NCBI GenBank assembly: GCA_034005165.1
Contig: JAVEVE010000003.1
Coordinates: forward strand, 1 to 64,000
DNA from: UBA1573 sp034005165
GTDB lineage: Bacteria > Pseudomonadota > Alphaproteobacteria > Micavibrionales > Micavibrionaceae
DNA: 64,000 bases
Direction of reading: 5' to 3'
Shown here piece after piece: positions 46,984-55,054 of the stretch. The position numbers and the translations under genes are program-made. Below the pieces are notes generated by a model. It worked only from the letters and a program-made list of their open reading frames with translations. It was not told the origin of the DNA and ran no database searches. Within the stretch, counting starts at the first letter, position 1; the number at the start of each line of letters is the position of its first letter.

Positions 46984-47734
46984 TAAAACATTCTCAGTTG
47001 TTACCATCACCTATAACAACCGCGCAGGGTTAGAAAAAACCGCGCACTCTATTATTGCCCAAACCTGCGCAGATTACGAATGGCTCATTATAGATGGCGC
47101 TTCAACAGACGGGACTCACAAAGACTTTTCTATGTATCCCTCTGCCGTAATTATCAGTGAGCCGGATCAGGGAATATATGATGCCATGAATAAGGGACTG
47201 GGTCGTGCCGCAGGCAGGTATATTATCTTTATGAATGCAGGCGACCAATTCTCAAATAAAGATATTCTCCAAACCGTCAAAGATCGGATTTTCTCATCAC
47301 CTGACCTTATCTATGGAGACTCTTTCGAAGAAACTAAAAGCGGTACTAGACATTACAAACGCGCAAAACCCGCTTTGCAGATCGCACGAGGGCTATTCAC
47401 GCATCATCAATCCATCTTTTATAATAGACAATCTTTAGGTATGCGCCGCTATGATCTGTCCTATAAAATTGCAGCAGATTATCACCTGACACTGAATTTT
47501 CTAAAAGAACACAAAATAACATCCTATATTCCGATTCCGATTAGCATCTTTGAAGATGGTGGAATATCACAAAGGAATGTAACACTAGGTCGTGATGAGC
47601 AATTTCGAGCACGGAAGGAATACGGCATCGCCAACTGGAAAAATCTGTTTCTGACCCAAAAACAAAAAGCGGCGAGTTGTCTACGCCGCTATTGTCCAAA
47701 TCTGTTCTGGAGACTTAAACGTAAGGCCCCATAA
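46973..47734 (+). CDS. Glycosyltransferase family 2 (WcaE-like)
   Basis: The 253-residue GT-A enzyme starts FSVVTITYNNRAGLEKTAHS. The nucleotide-sugar motif is IIDGASTDGT, and the DxD-like acidic patch lies around FMNAGDQFSN, preceded by EPDQGIYDAMNKGL. This last motif is typical of transferases of exopolysaccharide repeat-unit assembly. There is no membrane helix; the C-terminus is basic and may touch the membrane. The start ATG overlaps the stop of the export gene by 11 bases. The sugar and acceptor are unknown. Confidence 0.9.
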   Translation: MTTNKTFSVVTITYNNRAGLEKTAHSIIAQTCADYEWLIIDGASTDGTHKDFSMYPSAVIISEPDQGIYDAMNKGLGRAAGRYIIFMNAGDQFSNKDILQTVKDRIFSSPDLIYGDSFEETKSGTRHYKRAKPALQIARGLFTHHQSIFYNRQSLGMRRYDLSYKIAADYHLTLNFLKEHKITSYIPIPISIFEDGGISQRNVTLGRDEQFRARKEYGIANWKNLFLTQKQKAASCLRRYCPNLFWRLKRKAP

Positions 47735-47891
47735 CTTTGCCAAGATAGGATGTCTTTGCTTCCGGACGCTTTCCGGTCAACTTTTCAACTGCCGCTGATT
47801 TCACAGCCTCGATAAAATCGAGTCCCAAGGCAACAGCCCCGATAATCGGCGCAGTCGAGTTAAAAAAAGCTTGTTCTAATTTTGGTGACAT
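47715..47891 (-). CDS. Small unknown protein, 58 residues
   Basis: The minus-strand frame reads MSPKLEQAFFNSTAPIIGAV and ends in GKVMGPYV, with a hydrophobic segment in the first half (about 10-28) and a basic C-terminal half. A very good ribosome binding site (AGGAGAAGAG) precedes the ATG. The 3' end overlaps the GT2 gene on the plus strand by 20 bases. It lies just after the small gene at 47937-48140 on the same strand. Together they look like a pair of short proteins embedded in the polysaccharide locus. Function unknown. Confidence 0.6.
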   Translation of the reverse strand: MSPKLEQAFFNSTAPIIGAVALGLDFIEAVKSAAVEKLTGKRPEAKTSYLGKVMGPYV

Positions 47892-47936
47892 CTTCTCTTC
47901 TCCTGTTTTTATAACTTATATTTTATAATTATAGTT

Positions 47937-48140
47937 CTAGTTCCAACCGGACATTCTATCTTCCATACTCGTCATATCAGCGGCATTACCATGCGCCTGA
48001 GAGCTGCCTTCCAGTGACCGGACAAAGTTTGCCAAACATTTTTTGGCAACCAAGCCTACAACACTTTGAAAGTTTTTGACAAGAAAGCCAATACTTTCAT
48101 CTGAATGTCCACTTTGTGTCATAAAGTAACGAACAATCAT
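47937..48140 (-). CDS. Small unknown protein, 67 residues
   Basis: Start chosen at the ATG 48140, which follows AGGGGGA; the frame continues ten codons upstream through an AT-rich stretch. The product reads MIVRYFMTQSGHSDESIGFL, then a helix (VKNFQSVVGLVAKKCLANFVRSL) and a polar tail. No membrane helix is certain. It has no recognised family and is downstream of the GT2 gene at 48186-49007 on the same strand. Confidence 0.55.
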   Translation of the reverse strand: MIVRYFMTQSGHSDESIGFLVKNFQSVVGLVAKKCLANFVRSLEGSSQAHGNAADMTSMEDRMSGWN

Positions 48141-48185
48141 GAATATCCCCCTGCTGGAATATATATTCAAAACACCATCGCATAT

Positions 48186-49007
48186 TTACGTAATGTATTT
48201 TATGTATTTATAGTACTTATATTTCCCGATTGCAAGTTTATGCCCATATTTTCCGTCAAGAAAGCCCAATTTCAGTATAAATCCAACTAGAAACAGAATT
48301 TCAGGACGGAATCGACTGCCACGCAACAATGACTTTACACATTGACGCCAATGAACTGGGTCAATAGGCCATGCCCCTTTTTTATTCATACCGGCTTCCC
48401 ACGCAGCGTATTTTTCATGCCGAAACGCCCATGCCCGTTCGTCCTCCAGAGCATAATGCACTAGATAAGACTGCAATGATCCGATCCTCAGATCATTCCT
48501 CAGACAAACGGGCTGATAATGGCCTTCGATCTCTCCCATTCCCGGAATATCAAGATCATCTACAACCGGAAACCCCATACGAGCACGATCAAACAATGCA
48601 ATTTTTTTATTAGGAAGACCGAAACGCAAAACCTTTCCACCAACAGAATATCGACCGGTTACAAAGAACCCGCATTCTTGCGGCATGGAGGAGGAGAACA
48701 AATGCCGTATCTCTTCTATCAATTCGGGGGTAAAAATCTCGTCTGCGTCCAGAAAGAAAACCCAATCATGTTTGAGCGGTAAATTATCCAGACACCACTG
48801 CCGCTTTTTCGGGTACTGACCGTTCCAAGTGAACGTGATAACGTCAACTCCACACGCACGGGCAATATCGCCTGTCTGATCACGGCTATGCGAATCAACA
48901 ACAAGAATTTCATCAAAATCCTGAACAGACCGGAGGCAAGCCTCAATACGCTGTCCTTCATTCTTGGTCACAACAATAACTGTAACGGGAATTTGACCTT
49001 GGCTCAT
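48186..49007 (-). CDS. Glycosyltransferase family 2 (WaaE/KdtX-like)
   Basis: The 273-residue protein begins VTVIVVTKNEGQRIEACLRS, has the nucleotide-sugar motif VVDSHSRDQTGDIA, and the metal-binding FFLDADEIF (DxD). The block after residue 130 (GRYSVGGKVLRFGLPNKKIALF) and the HYALEDERAWAFRHEKYAAWEA region are typical of the lipopolysaccharide inner-core and exopolysaccharide GT2 branch. The C-terminus is basic with many Tyr and Lys. The ATG overlaps the Wzz-like gene stop by 4 bases, so the two are translationally coupled. Confidence 0.92.
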   Translation of the reverse strand: MSQGQIPVTVIVVTKNEGQRIEACLRSVQDFDEILVVDSHSRDQTGDIARACGVDVITFTWNGQYPKKRQWCLDNLPLKHDWVFFLDADEIFTPELIEEIRHLFSSSMPQECGFFVTGRYSVGGKVLRFGLPNKKIALFDRARMGFPVVDDLDIPGMGEIEGHYQPVCLRNDLRIGSLQSYLVHYALEDERAWAFRHEKYAAWEAGMNKKGAWPIDPVHWRQCVKSLLRGSRFRPEILFLVGFILKLGFLDGKYGHKLAIGKYKYYKYIKYIT

Positions 49008-49855
49008 AAATTGTCCTGATAGTCGTTTAATTCCTGACGGATAGTAAAGAATAAAAGACCGAGAATAAATCCTAATATGCCCAGAACAGGAAACAATATA
49101 ACAGCACGCGGTGATACAGGACGCGGACTAACATTGGCATCCTCGATGATGCTAAGCGCATAAGGTGTCTCGATAGACAGCAGCATTCTGCGCCGTTCTT
49201 CCGCCATCAATAACCTTGTCAGAGATTTACGATGCTCTGGATGTAGTGTTGCCTTCATCTCTCGCTTTAACCACTCTATACGCGCCTCGACATCACGTCT
49301 GACATCCATACGGATAAGTTGATCTGAAATTCGTACCAAATTACCCAATATTCTCTCTGCAAAGGCAGGATCAGGATGCGTATAAACCAGACGCACACTC
49401 CCTGTGTCACCAATCGGGTCAATCTGAACAGCACGAACAAGATGTTCGGATAGGTCGACAGCCCCCTGAACTTGCCCTGATCCACCGATAAAACGTGAAC
49501 TTCGGTTCACCCCCGCCAACGTCCCATCCATCTTCAACAAAACAGCTGCCACCGCGGGGCCACGCAAACTTTGTTGGAAGCGGATATATTCCCCATCTTG
49601 GGAAACAGCCTGAGCCGAAGACGGCGACAAAACAGGGGGAACATCTTCTGCCAGAAAATTAAGAGCCTCAGCCCCCTGACGCGGAGGCGCGACAATCATG
49701 CGCGCTTCATATTGAGGCTTGAGGACAAACAACAAAACGCAAGCCACCAAGCACCCTACAAGAAATCCAACGGCCAGAGATACTCTGGCACACCACAAAT
49801 ATGTGACAAAATCTGCTAACGAATAGATTCGCTTATGGGACGAATGGGACATCAA
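49004..49855 (-). CDS. Wzz-like chain-length determinant protein
   Basis: The 283-residue protein has the Wzz topology: a membrane helix near the N-terminus (about 27-50, SLAVGFLVGCLVACVLLFVL), a periplasmic domain rich in charged helices, and a C-terminal helix (about 252-272, AVILFPVLGILGFILGLLFF). PRPVSPRAV lies before the last helix, as in the proline-rich motif of this family. It would control polymer length in the Wzy pathway or polysaccharide co-polymerisation. It lacks a tyrosine-kinase domain. It is coupled to the GT2 gene downstream. Confidence 0.85.
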   Translation of the reverse strand: MMSHSSHKRIYSLADFVTYLWCARVSLAVGFLVGCLVACVLLFVLKPQYEARMIVAPPRQGAEALNFLAEDVPPVLSPSSAQAVSQDGEYIRFQQSLRGPAVAAVLLKMDGTLAGVNRSSRFIGGSGQVQGAVDLSEHLVRAVQIDPIGDTGSVRLVYTHPDPAFAERILGNLVRISDQLIRMDVRRDVEARIEWLKREMKATLHPEHRKSLTRLLMAEERRRMLLSIETPYALSIIEDANVSPRPVSPRAVILFPVLGILGFILGLLFFTIRQELNDYQDNL

Positions 49856-49902
49856 GCTTCAGTCGAATAAATATGAACTGATGAGAAGATTAGAGGAAAC
49901 CT

Positions 49903-51237
49903 CTAAGCAACGCGAGTACGAATCGTATCTCTAGCGCTTCTAATCCACGAAGAAATGGAATGATCAGGGGAGAAGTCCTTGCCTGCACGGCTGGCCCCTG
50001 TCATCGCGGCAAACCAGCTATTCCCATCCAGTCTCATTTGGAGAATTTCAGCGGCCAATTTTTTGGCATTCCCCTGCTCGACAATCGCCCCCGCTCCATA
50101 TTCACGGATGACACGGGCAGTTTCTGTATGGTCGGGTCCTATCAGAATGCAAGGCCGCCCCGCGGCCAATGCAGCATAAAGTTTCGAAGGCACCAGCATA
50201 CCGGCAGCTTCATGTTTCATGCTAATCAGATGGACATCGCCACTTTCCATCAACTCTTTCAAACGGGAGACAGGTTGAGCAGGAAGCAAACGGATGTTAT
50301 CCAAACCACGCCGCGCCCGTTCATAAGCGATTCTGTCATAGCCTGCACCTTCACCAACAAAAACAAACTCGATCTCAGGATGCTCTGGCGACAGCAAGGC
50401 TGCAGCTTCCAGTATTGTGCTGACAGGATGGGCGCGCCCCAGATTTCCGGCATAAAGAACGCGGAATTTAGGTGTCTCATCCAGAAAGAACGGGCGATCT
50501 TTCAAAGCCCCACGCGCCTGAGCAGCAAAATTGCCATTAGCGGCACCTTTGATACGGATAGGAGATCTGGCGGAAGTTTGCGCACCTGACGCCGCAGACA
50601 AAGCAACACGAGCGTTCTGCACGCGCGAAACTTGTTCAGCACTACCTTTAACAGGTGCTAGCGTAAAATTAGACAGCTCGAGATCAGGCCAGTTCGGAAT
50701 GATCGTGACTTTGGACATATCCAGCCCTGTAAAGGCCAAATGCTTTGCCATACAGCGCCCGACCACAACAACACGGTCACAGGATTTCATCGCACGACGG
50801 GACGTTGCTTTCAGAAAGTTCATAACTTTTGTCGGGATATTCAATCCAAGTACCGGCAGAATGTCAGGATAAAGATCATGACACCAGTGAATGTGGGAAC
50901 AACGTTTGAAGCGGGCAAGAATACGCCCTGCAACAACCAACATAGGCGGATCAGTCAAAGTGACAACCATATTATGACGAGGAAGTATCAAGGCAGAGAA
51001 TAACAGTTGAACCCATATCCAGAAATACGCCCAAATGGATTTGGCTCCTGAAGAGGAAATCCTGCGCACAGTCACAGGCCCGTCCTGATAAACGCCTGAT
51101 TTTGGTCCGGTCGTTAGAACAGTGACATCCCAGCCATCCCGCTCAAAAGCATGCGCCAAATCTCTTAATACGCGCCCTGTAGCACCCCGAACCGGAGGAT
51201 AGACACGATTAATGAATAAAACGGATGGACGTTTCAT
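49903..51237 (-). CDS. Glycosyltransferase family 4 (WcaI-like)
   Basis: This 444-residue GT-B enzyme starts LFINRVYPPVRGATGRVLRDLA. The donor-binding region is VLYAGNLGRAHPVSTILEAAALL, and the C-terminal half has VHLISMKHEAAGMLVPSKLYAALAAGRP, the EX7E-like site of GT4. An insertion of about 50 residues (about 205-255, Ala/Ser-rich) between the two Rossmann domains is unusual. No membrane helix is certain, but the HNMVVTLTDPP region may touch the membrane. The ATG follows TAGGGT. It is co-directional with the ligase-like gene upstream (71-base gap). Confidence 0.9.
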   Translation of the reverse strand: MKRPSVLFINRVYPPVRGATGRVLRDLAHAFERDGWDVTVLTTGPKSGVYQDGPVTVRRISSSGAKSIWAYFWIWVQLLFSALILPRHNMVVTLTDPPMLVVAGRILARFKRCSHIHWCHDLYPDILPVLGLNIPTKVMNFLKATSRRAMKSCDRVVVVGRCMAKHLAFTGLDMSKVTIIPNWPDLELSNFTLAPVKGSAEQVSRVQNARVALSAASGAQTSARSPIRIKGAANGNFAAQARGALKDRPFFLDETPKFRVLYAGNLGRAHPVSTILEAAALLSPEHPEIEFVFVGEGAGYDRIAYERARRGLDNIRLLPAQPVSRLKELMESGDVHLISMKHEAAGMLVPSKLYAALAAGRPCILIGPDHTETARVIREYGAGAIVEQGNAKKLAAEILQMRLDGNSWFAAMTGASRAGKDFSPDHSISSWIRSARDTIRTRVA

Positions 51238-51308
51238 ACCCTAAAAAACCTGCTCCCCGCCCTTGCCGGTACGGAAAAAAATAGCTGCGTGATGTTGAAG
51301 TAGGGTTT

Positions 51309-52508
51309 TTATGCCACAACAGACGATTTTTTTTCAAGCTTTAGATGCGCTTTTTCAAAAAATACCAACAAGATAAGTCCGAAACCTAAGGATTTGTAGC
51401 TTGCGTAGATCCCGCCCGAAATCAGTAAAGGGAACAGCAAAATGAGGAATAAAGCGCGTCTTTGGACCAAAACCGGCAAGGCCTTCATAACGACAAAGAT
51501 AAGGGTCGTAAAAACCAGCCCCGCCCCCAACACACCCATTTTAAGGAAAAGGGACGACAACAGGGAGTGGGTAAACAAAACAGAAAGCCCGCCGACTGCC
51601 GGATTTTCAAACCGCATTCCCCACCCATAGCCAAATAGCGCATGCACCCAATCCCGAAACACAAGATCCAGAACCGTTTGCCACTCTTGCGCACGGGAAT
51701 TCAGCCCCACCAACTGCGTTTTCCGAACCAAAAGAGCAAAGATTTCAGACAGATAAGGCCATAGCGCCCAGCAAATCCCACCCATCACAACACCAAAAAC
51801 CAGAACTCTGGCAGGATAAGTCCGCAATAACAGAAGCAACATTCCACCCAACACCAGAACCACAGCTGTTAAACCTGCCCTCTGGACCATAAAGATCATC
51901 GACAGCACAGGAACAAAAGCCAGAAGAGCAAAAAACACAGCGCGCCCGACACACCCTTTAAAAAAGAACGAAATGAAAGCACACACCAGACACCAAAGCG
52001 CACAGAACAACACCTCGGGACTATTCGCAAGATAGAGTAAGTCTGCTGGTGAGCCCAATTGAAACCCGTGCGCGAGATCGAAATGATCAAGATAAGGAAT
52101 AAGCGCGCGAGCAGCAAAACAAAAACCAACCACAGCGATCACAACATAATAGGACTCTCCCAACGCGGCGAGATGGTCTTTATAAAAAGGATAGAGAAAC
52201 AAAAATAGGAACGGGATAATATCACGGATCATATCCTCGACATCATGCCCATGCATAAAACCTACCACCATCGGGACAAAACAACACGCAGACATGATAC
52301 TTAAAAATAATCCGTCTTCACGAATATCTGGAAGTCCAAGGCTAGCCAGAAGCAATCCGCCGACCGCCATCTCGACCCACCCGTAACTGTCTGGTGTCGG
52401 AGACCCGAACAATCCGTAAATCAGCAGAGCCAGAACAAAAGCCTGCGTCCTCCACGACAGAAAAATAAAAGACTGTGTTATCTCGTGTAAAATGCGGGAA
52501 TCAGACAT
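51309..52508 (-). CDS. O-antigen ligase/polymerase-like membrane protein
   Basis: The 399-residue product has about ten to twelve hydrophobic helices. A large loop between about 265 and 300 contains WVHALFGYGWGMRFENPAVG and THSLLSSLFLKMGVLG, as in the Wzy/WaaL class where a His in this loop is essential. Distinguishing ligase (WaaL) from polymerase (Wzy) is not possible from sequence alone; a chain-length protein nearby favours the polymerase role. It is followed by a GT4 gene on the same strand. The start ATG is 3 bases after the stop of the TauE/SafE gene. Confidence 0.8.
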   Translation of the reverse strand: MSDSRILHEITQSFIFLSWRTQAFVLALLIYGLFGSPTPDSYGWVEMAVGGLLLASLGLPDIREDGLFLSIMSACCFVPMVVGFMHGHDVEDMIRDIIPFLFLFLYPFYKDHLAALGESYYVVIAVVGFCFAARALIPYLDHFDLAHGFQLGSPADLLYLANSPEVLFCALWCLVCAFISFFFKGCVGRAVFFALLAFVPVLSMIFMVQRAGLTAVVLVLGGMLLLLLRTYPARVLVFGVVMGGICWALWPYLSEIFALLVRKTQLVGLNSRAQEWQTVLDLVFRDWVHALFGYGWGMRFENPAVGGLSVLFTHSLLSSLFLKMGVLGAGLVFTTLIFVVMKALPVLVQRRALFLILLFPLLISGGIYASYKSLGFGLILLVFFEKAHLKLEKKSSVVA

Positions 52509-52511
52509 ATG

Positions 52512-53348
52512 TTATGTCCCAAGAGCCTCGAATAACATCTTGCTGGCAATCAGGCATAGCAAAATAGCAAATACATACTTCAATTTCTTAACGGGCATAG
52601 CGTGGGAAGCCTTCACACCTAACGGCGCACACAGAACACTGAACGGCACAATCAAACCCCACGCAGGCACATTGACGAACCCGATAAAGCCTTGTGCATC
52701 AATCTTGATCGGTGCACCGATCAATACATACCCGAGAGCCGCAGGAATAGAAATCACAACACCCAAAACAGAAGACGTTGCTATAGCCCGGTGAAGGGTA
52801 ACTCCCGCGCGAGACAGGTACGGCACATTGAGAGTAGCCCCGCCAATACCGACCAATGTCGAGAAAACACCCACCAGAGCCGCAGCTGGAAATGCAACAA
52901 ACCACTTTAACATGACAGAATACCCATCTCCGCCTTCCTTCTTGAAAAAAATCAGGGCAGCCAAAATATAAAGCCCAACCGCAAAAATGAGCTGGAGCTG
53001 TGCGCTTTTTAGCCCTGAAACAACAAAGATACCAATAGCAACCCCAACCACTAGCGCCGGAGCCAACGCCTTGAATGCAGCCCAATCAACAGCACCACGT
53101 TTGATCTGCGCACGTGTCGAAGACAATCCCGTTGGAATGATGATCGCCATAGCCGTTCCCAACGCAGTATGCATTAGAACTTCAGGGGGAAGAGAGTCAG
53201 GATAAAAACGATGCCCGATATAATAAAGTGCCGGGACAAGAACAGCCCCTCCTCCAACACCAAGTAAGCCTGCAATAAACCCTACAAAGCAGCCTAATCC
53301 GATAAAAATCGGCAGAGCTATTAAAAAATCCGACGTTAAAAAATCCAT
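52512..53348 (-). CDS. TauE/SafE family permease
   Basis: The 278-residue membrane protein has eight predicted helices and the characteristic glycine-rich repeats (FVGFIAGLLGVGGGAVLVPAL at about 21-41, and LVGVFSTLVGIGGATLNVP in the second half). The family exports or imports organosulfur and other anions such as sulfoacetate, sulfite or taurine. No sulfur gene lies near, so the substrate is unknown. It heads the minus-strand run that continues with the ligase-like gene. Confidence 0.92.
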   Translation of the reverse strand: MDFLTSDFLIALPIFIGLGCFVGFIAGLLGVGGGAVLVPALYYIGHRFYPDSLPPEVLMHTALGTAMAIIIPTGLSSTRAQIKRGAVDWAAFKALAPALVVGVAIGIFVVSGLKSAQLQLIFAVGLYILAALIFFKKEGGDGYSVMLKWFVAFPAAALVGVFSTLVGIGGATLNVPYLSRAGVTLHRAIATSSVLGVVISIPAALGYVLIGAPIKIDAQGFIGFVNVPAWGLIVPFSVLCAPLGVKASHAMPVKKLKYVFAILLCLIASKMLFEALGT

Positions 53349-53516
53349 AAGCCATTCATATCACGTCCTTTTTTTCACAGGACTCTTTTTTACAAATTTT
53401 CCAGTAAAAATTAACCACTCACTAAGGATTTATCAGCATTATAGAAAACAAGAACAGGGTCTAAAAGAAAGTCGGTCAAAAAAATGCCGCAAAATTGGCT
53501 CTGAGGACGGTGTGAT

Positions 53517-54215
53517 ATGCATGTAAATATTAAAGAGTTTGTCGAACAATCCGGACTGAACGAACCGTTTTATCCGGGAAAAAGACTGGTAAAACCCTGC
53601 CCGCAGCCAGGTGAGTTTCGCTCCCATTGCGTAGTCTACGACTGGCGCGATCCTGCGAAAATCCGTGTTGAAATCAAAGCTGGACTAACCGGTCAGGATC
53701 TTGCTGCAAAAGATCTTGCAAGATATCCCGTAAGTTTCCAAGCTCCATCCTATATCGAAATTGATGTCCAGACCGGAGACATGAAAACCGTTACACAAAA
53801 ACTCGTCGCAAATGATGATGACGAAGAAGATGACGAGGATGGTGACGGTCGCACAGGAAAATCAGGCGGCGGCGGAAAACGTCCTTCCAGAAAACTTGAA
53901 GAAGATGTCAGCCATTCACGACTATCATTCTCCTCTGCCGTAGAGGGTGCCATGCCACAAATTGGCAAGGTTGTCGACATGGTGATCATGGGAATGAAAA
54001 TTGCCGAAGAAGCCTATGATAGTGTGATGTCCCGTATGACCAAGCAGATCAGCCATGCAAAGATTTCTGCAACGGAATTGGTGGCAGCCGCAGGTAAACT
54101 TGTAACCAAATTCACGCCTCCGGCCTTCCTAAAGCCACATGGGGACGAAAATAAGGTCTACAAATACAACCGAGAGAAAAACGAACCCATGTTCACCGGA
54201 ATGCTCCCCGGGTGA
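53517..54215 (+). CDS. Unknown cytosolic protein with acidic linker, 232 residues
   Basis: An N-terminal beta-rich domain (about 1-95) with WRDPAKIRVEIKAGLTGQDLAAKDLARYPV leads to an extremely acidic and glycine-rich linker (about 100-125, DDDEEDDEDGDG then GKSGGGGKR). The C-terminal part is helical (about 140-200, MPQIGKVVDMVIMGMKIAEEAYDS), and the protein ends PMFTGMLPG. No membrane segment or known domain is seen. The design suggests a scaffold that connects two folded domains. It is divergent from the TauE/SafE gene and precedes the rhomboid gene on the same strand. Confidence 0.7.
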   Translation: MHVNIKEFVEQSGLNEPFYPGKRLVKPCPQPGEFRSHCVVYDWRDPAKIRVEIKAGLTGQDLAAKDLARYPVSFQAPSYIEIDVQTGDMKTVTQKLVANDDDEEDDEDGDGRTGKSGGGGKRPSRKLEEDVSHSRLSFSSAVEGAMPQIGKVVDMVIMGMKIAEEAYDSVMSRMTKQISHAKISATELVAAAGKLVTKFTPPAFLKPHGDENKVYKYNREKNEPMFTGMLPG

Positions 54216-54267
54216 CGGCAGATGACGTCATAATCACGCGCTAACGCATTATATCCCTTGACGAACT

Positions 54268-54288
54268 GCCTTTGTAATTTACAAAGGC
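54268..54288 (+). promoter_or_regulatory. Palindrome between the acidic-linker gene and rhomboid
   Basis: GCCTTTGTAA and TTACAAAGGC flank one base (10-bp perfect dyad). A short T-rich stretch (CTTTTT) follows after 7 bases, so it is either a weak terminator for the upstream gene or an operator of the rhomboid gene, whose start is 31 bases downstream. Confidence 0.5.
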
Positions 54289-54318
54289 GGTAAGTCTTTT
54301 TACAAAACAGGATACCCT

Positions 54319-55047
54319 ATGTCAGAGAATGACGATCACAATAACCAACAAGATAATATCGTGCAGTTTGCGCCACGTCCAAAAAAACATGGCCCTTCTT
54401 CGCCGCGCACACCGCAACATCCGCAGATGCTCAATATCCCGCACACAACAAAAATGCTGGCAGGATTATTTCTTGGAATTCATTTTCTCCTGTTTGCCGC
54501 CTCAACACTTGGCATCTATCCAAACGCCATGCAACTGGCAGACTACTATGGAGGATTTATTCCTGGAAGCTGGACGGGAGTTGTTCCGTTTTTCTGGTGG
54601 ACACCACTTACACCGCTAACATCCATGTTTCTCCATGGCTCATGGATGCATATTGGAATGAATTTATTGATGATGGTGGCCATCGGGAGTGGTGTTGAAA
54701 AATGGCTGGGCCAAAAACGATATCTGATCTTGTTTTCCCTCTCTGGGCTGATTGCACTCGTAACACATCTCGCCGTCTCGCCATTTTCGGATATGCCTGT
54801 TGTCGGCGCGTCCGGAGCAATCAGCGGACTTTTCGGAGCAATCTTATTGGGCATGCGCTCTGGCAATGCCCCTGCAACACCACTCGGACCAAATATGATG
54901 CCTGTTATTCTGGTTTATATCGGGATATCCGTATTGACGGGAATAATGGGTAGTCCTGATGGGTCCAACGTAGCTTGGGTAGCGCATATCGGTGGATTTT
55001 TAGGCGGCATAGGCATTGCACATATAATGCTAAAGAAAGCATCATAA
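54319..55047 (+). CDS. Rhomboid family intramembrane serine protease
   Basis: The 242-residue protein has a 40-residue polar N-terminus and six membrane helices. The catalytic Ser165 is in VVGASGAISGLFG and His223 in WVAHIGGFLGG. The HGSWMHIGMNLLMM block (residues about 106-119) holds the conserved loop and helix-2 residues. It cleaves transmembrane segments of unknown target proteins. It has the short core without an extra domain, apart from the N-terminal extension. It converges with hemY. Confidence 0.93.
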   Translation: MSENDDHNNQQDNIVQFAPRPKKHGPSSPRTPQHPQMLNIPHTTKMLAGLFLGIHFLLFAASTLGIYPNAMQLADYYGGFIPGSWTGVVPFFWWTPLTPLTSMFLHGSWMHIGMNLLMMVAIGSGVEKWLGQKRYLILFSLSGLIALVTHLAVSPFSDMPVVGASGAISGLFGAILLGMRSGNAPATPLGPNMMPVILVYIGISVLTGIMGSPDGSNVAWVAHIGGFLGGIGIAHIMLKKAS

Positions 55048-55054
55048 AAAGAAA

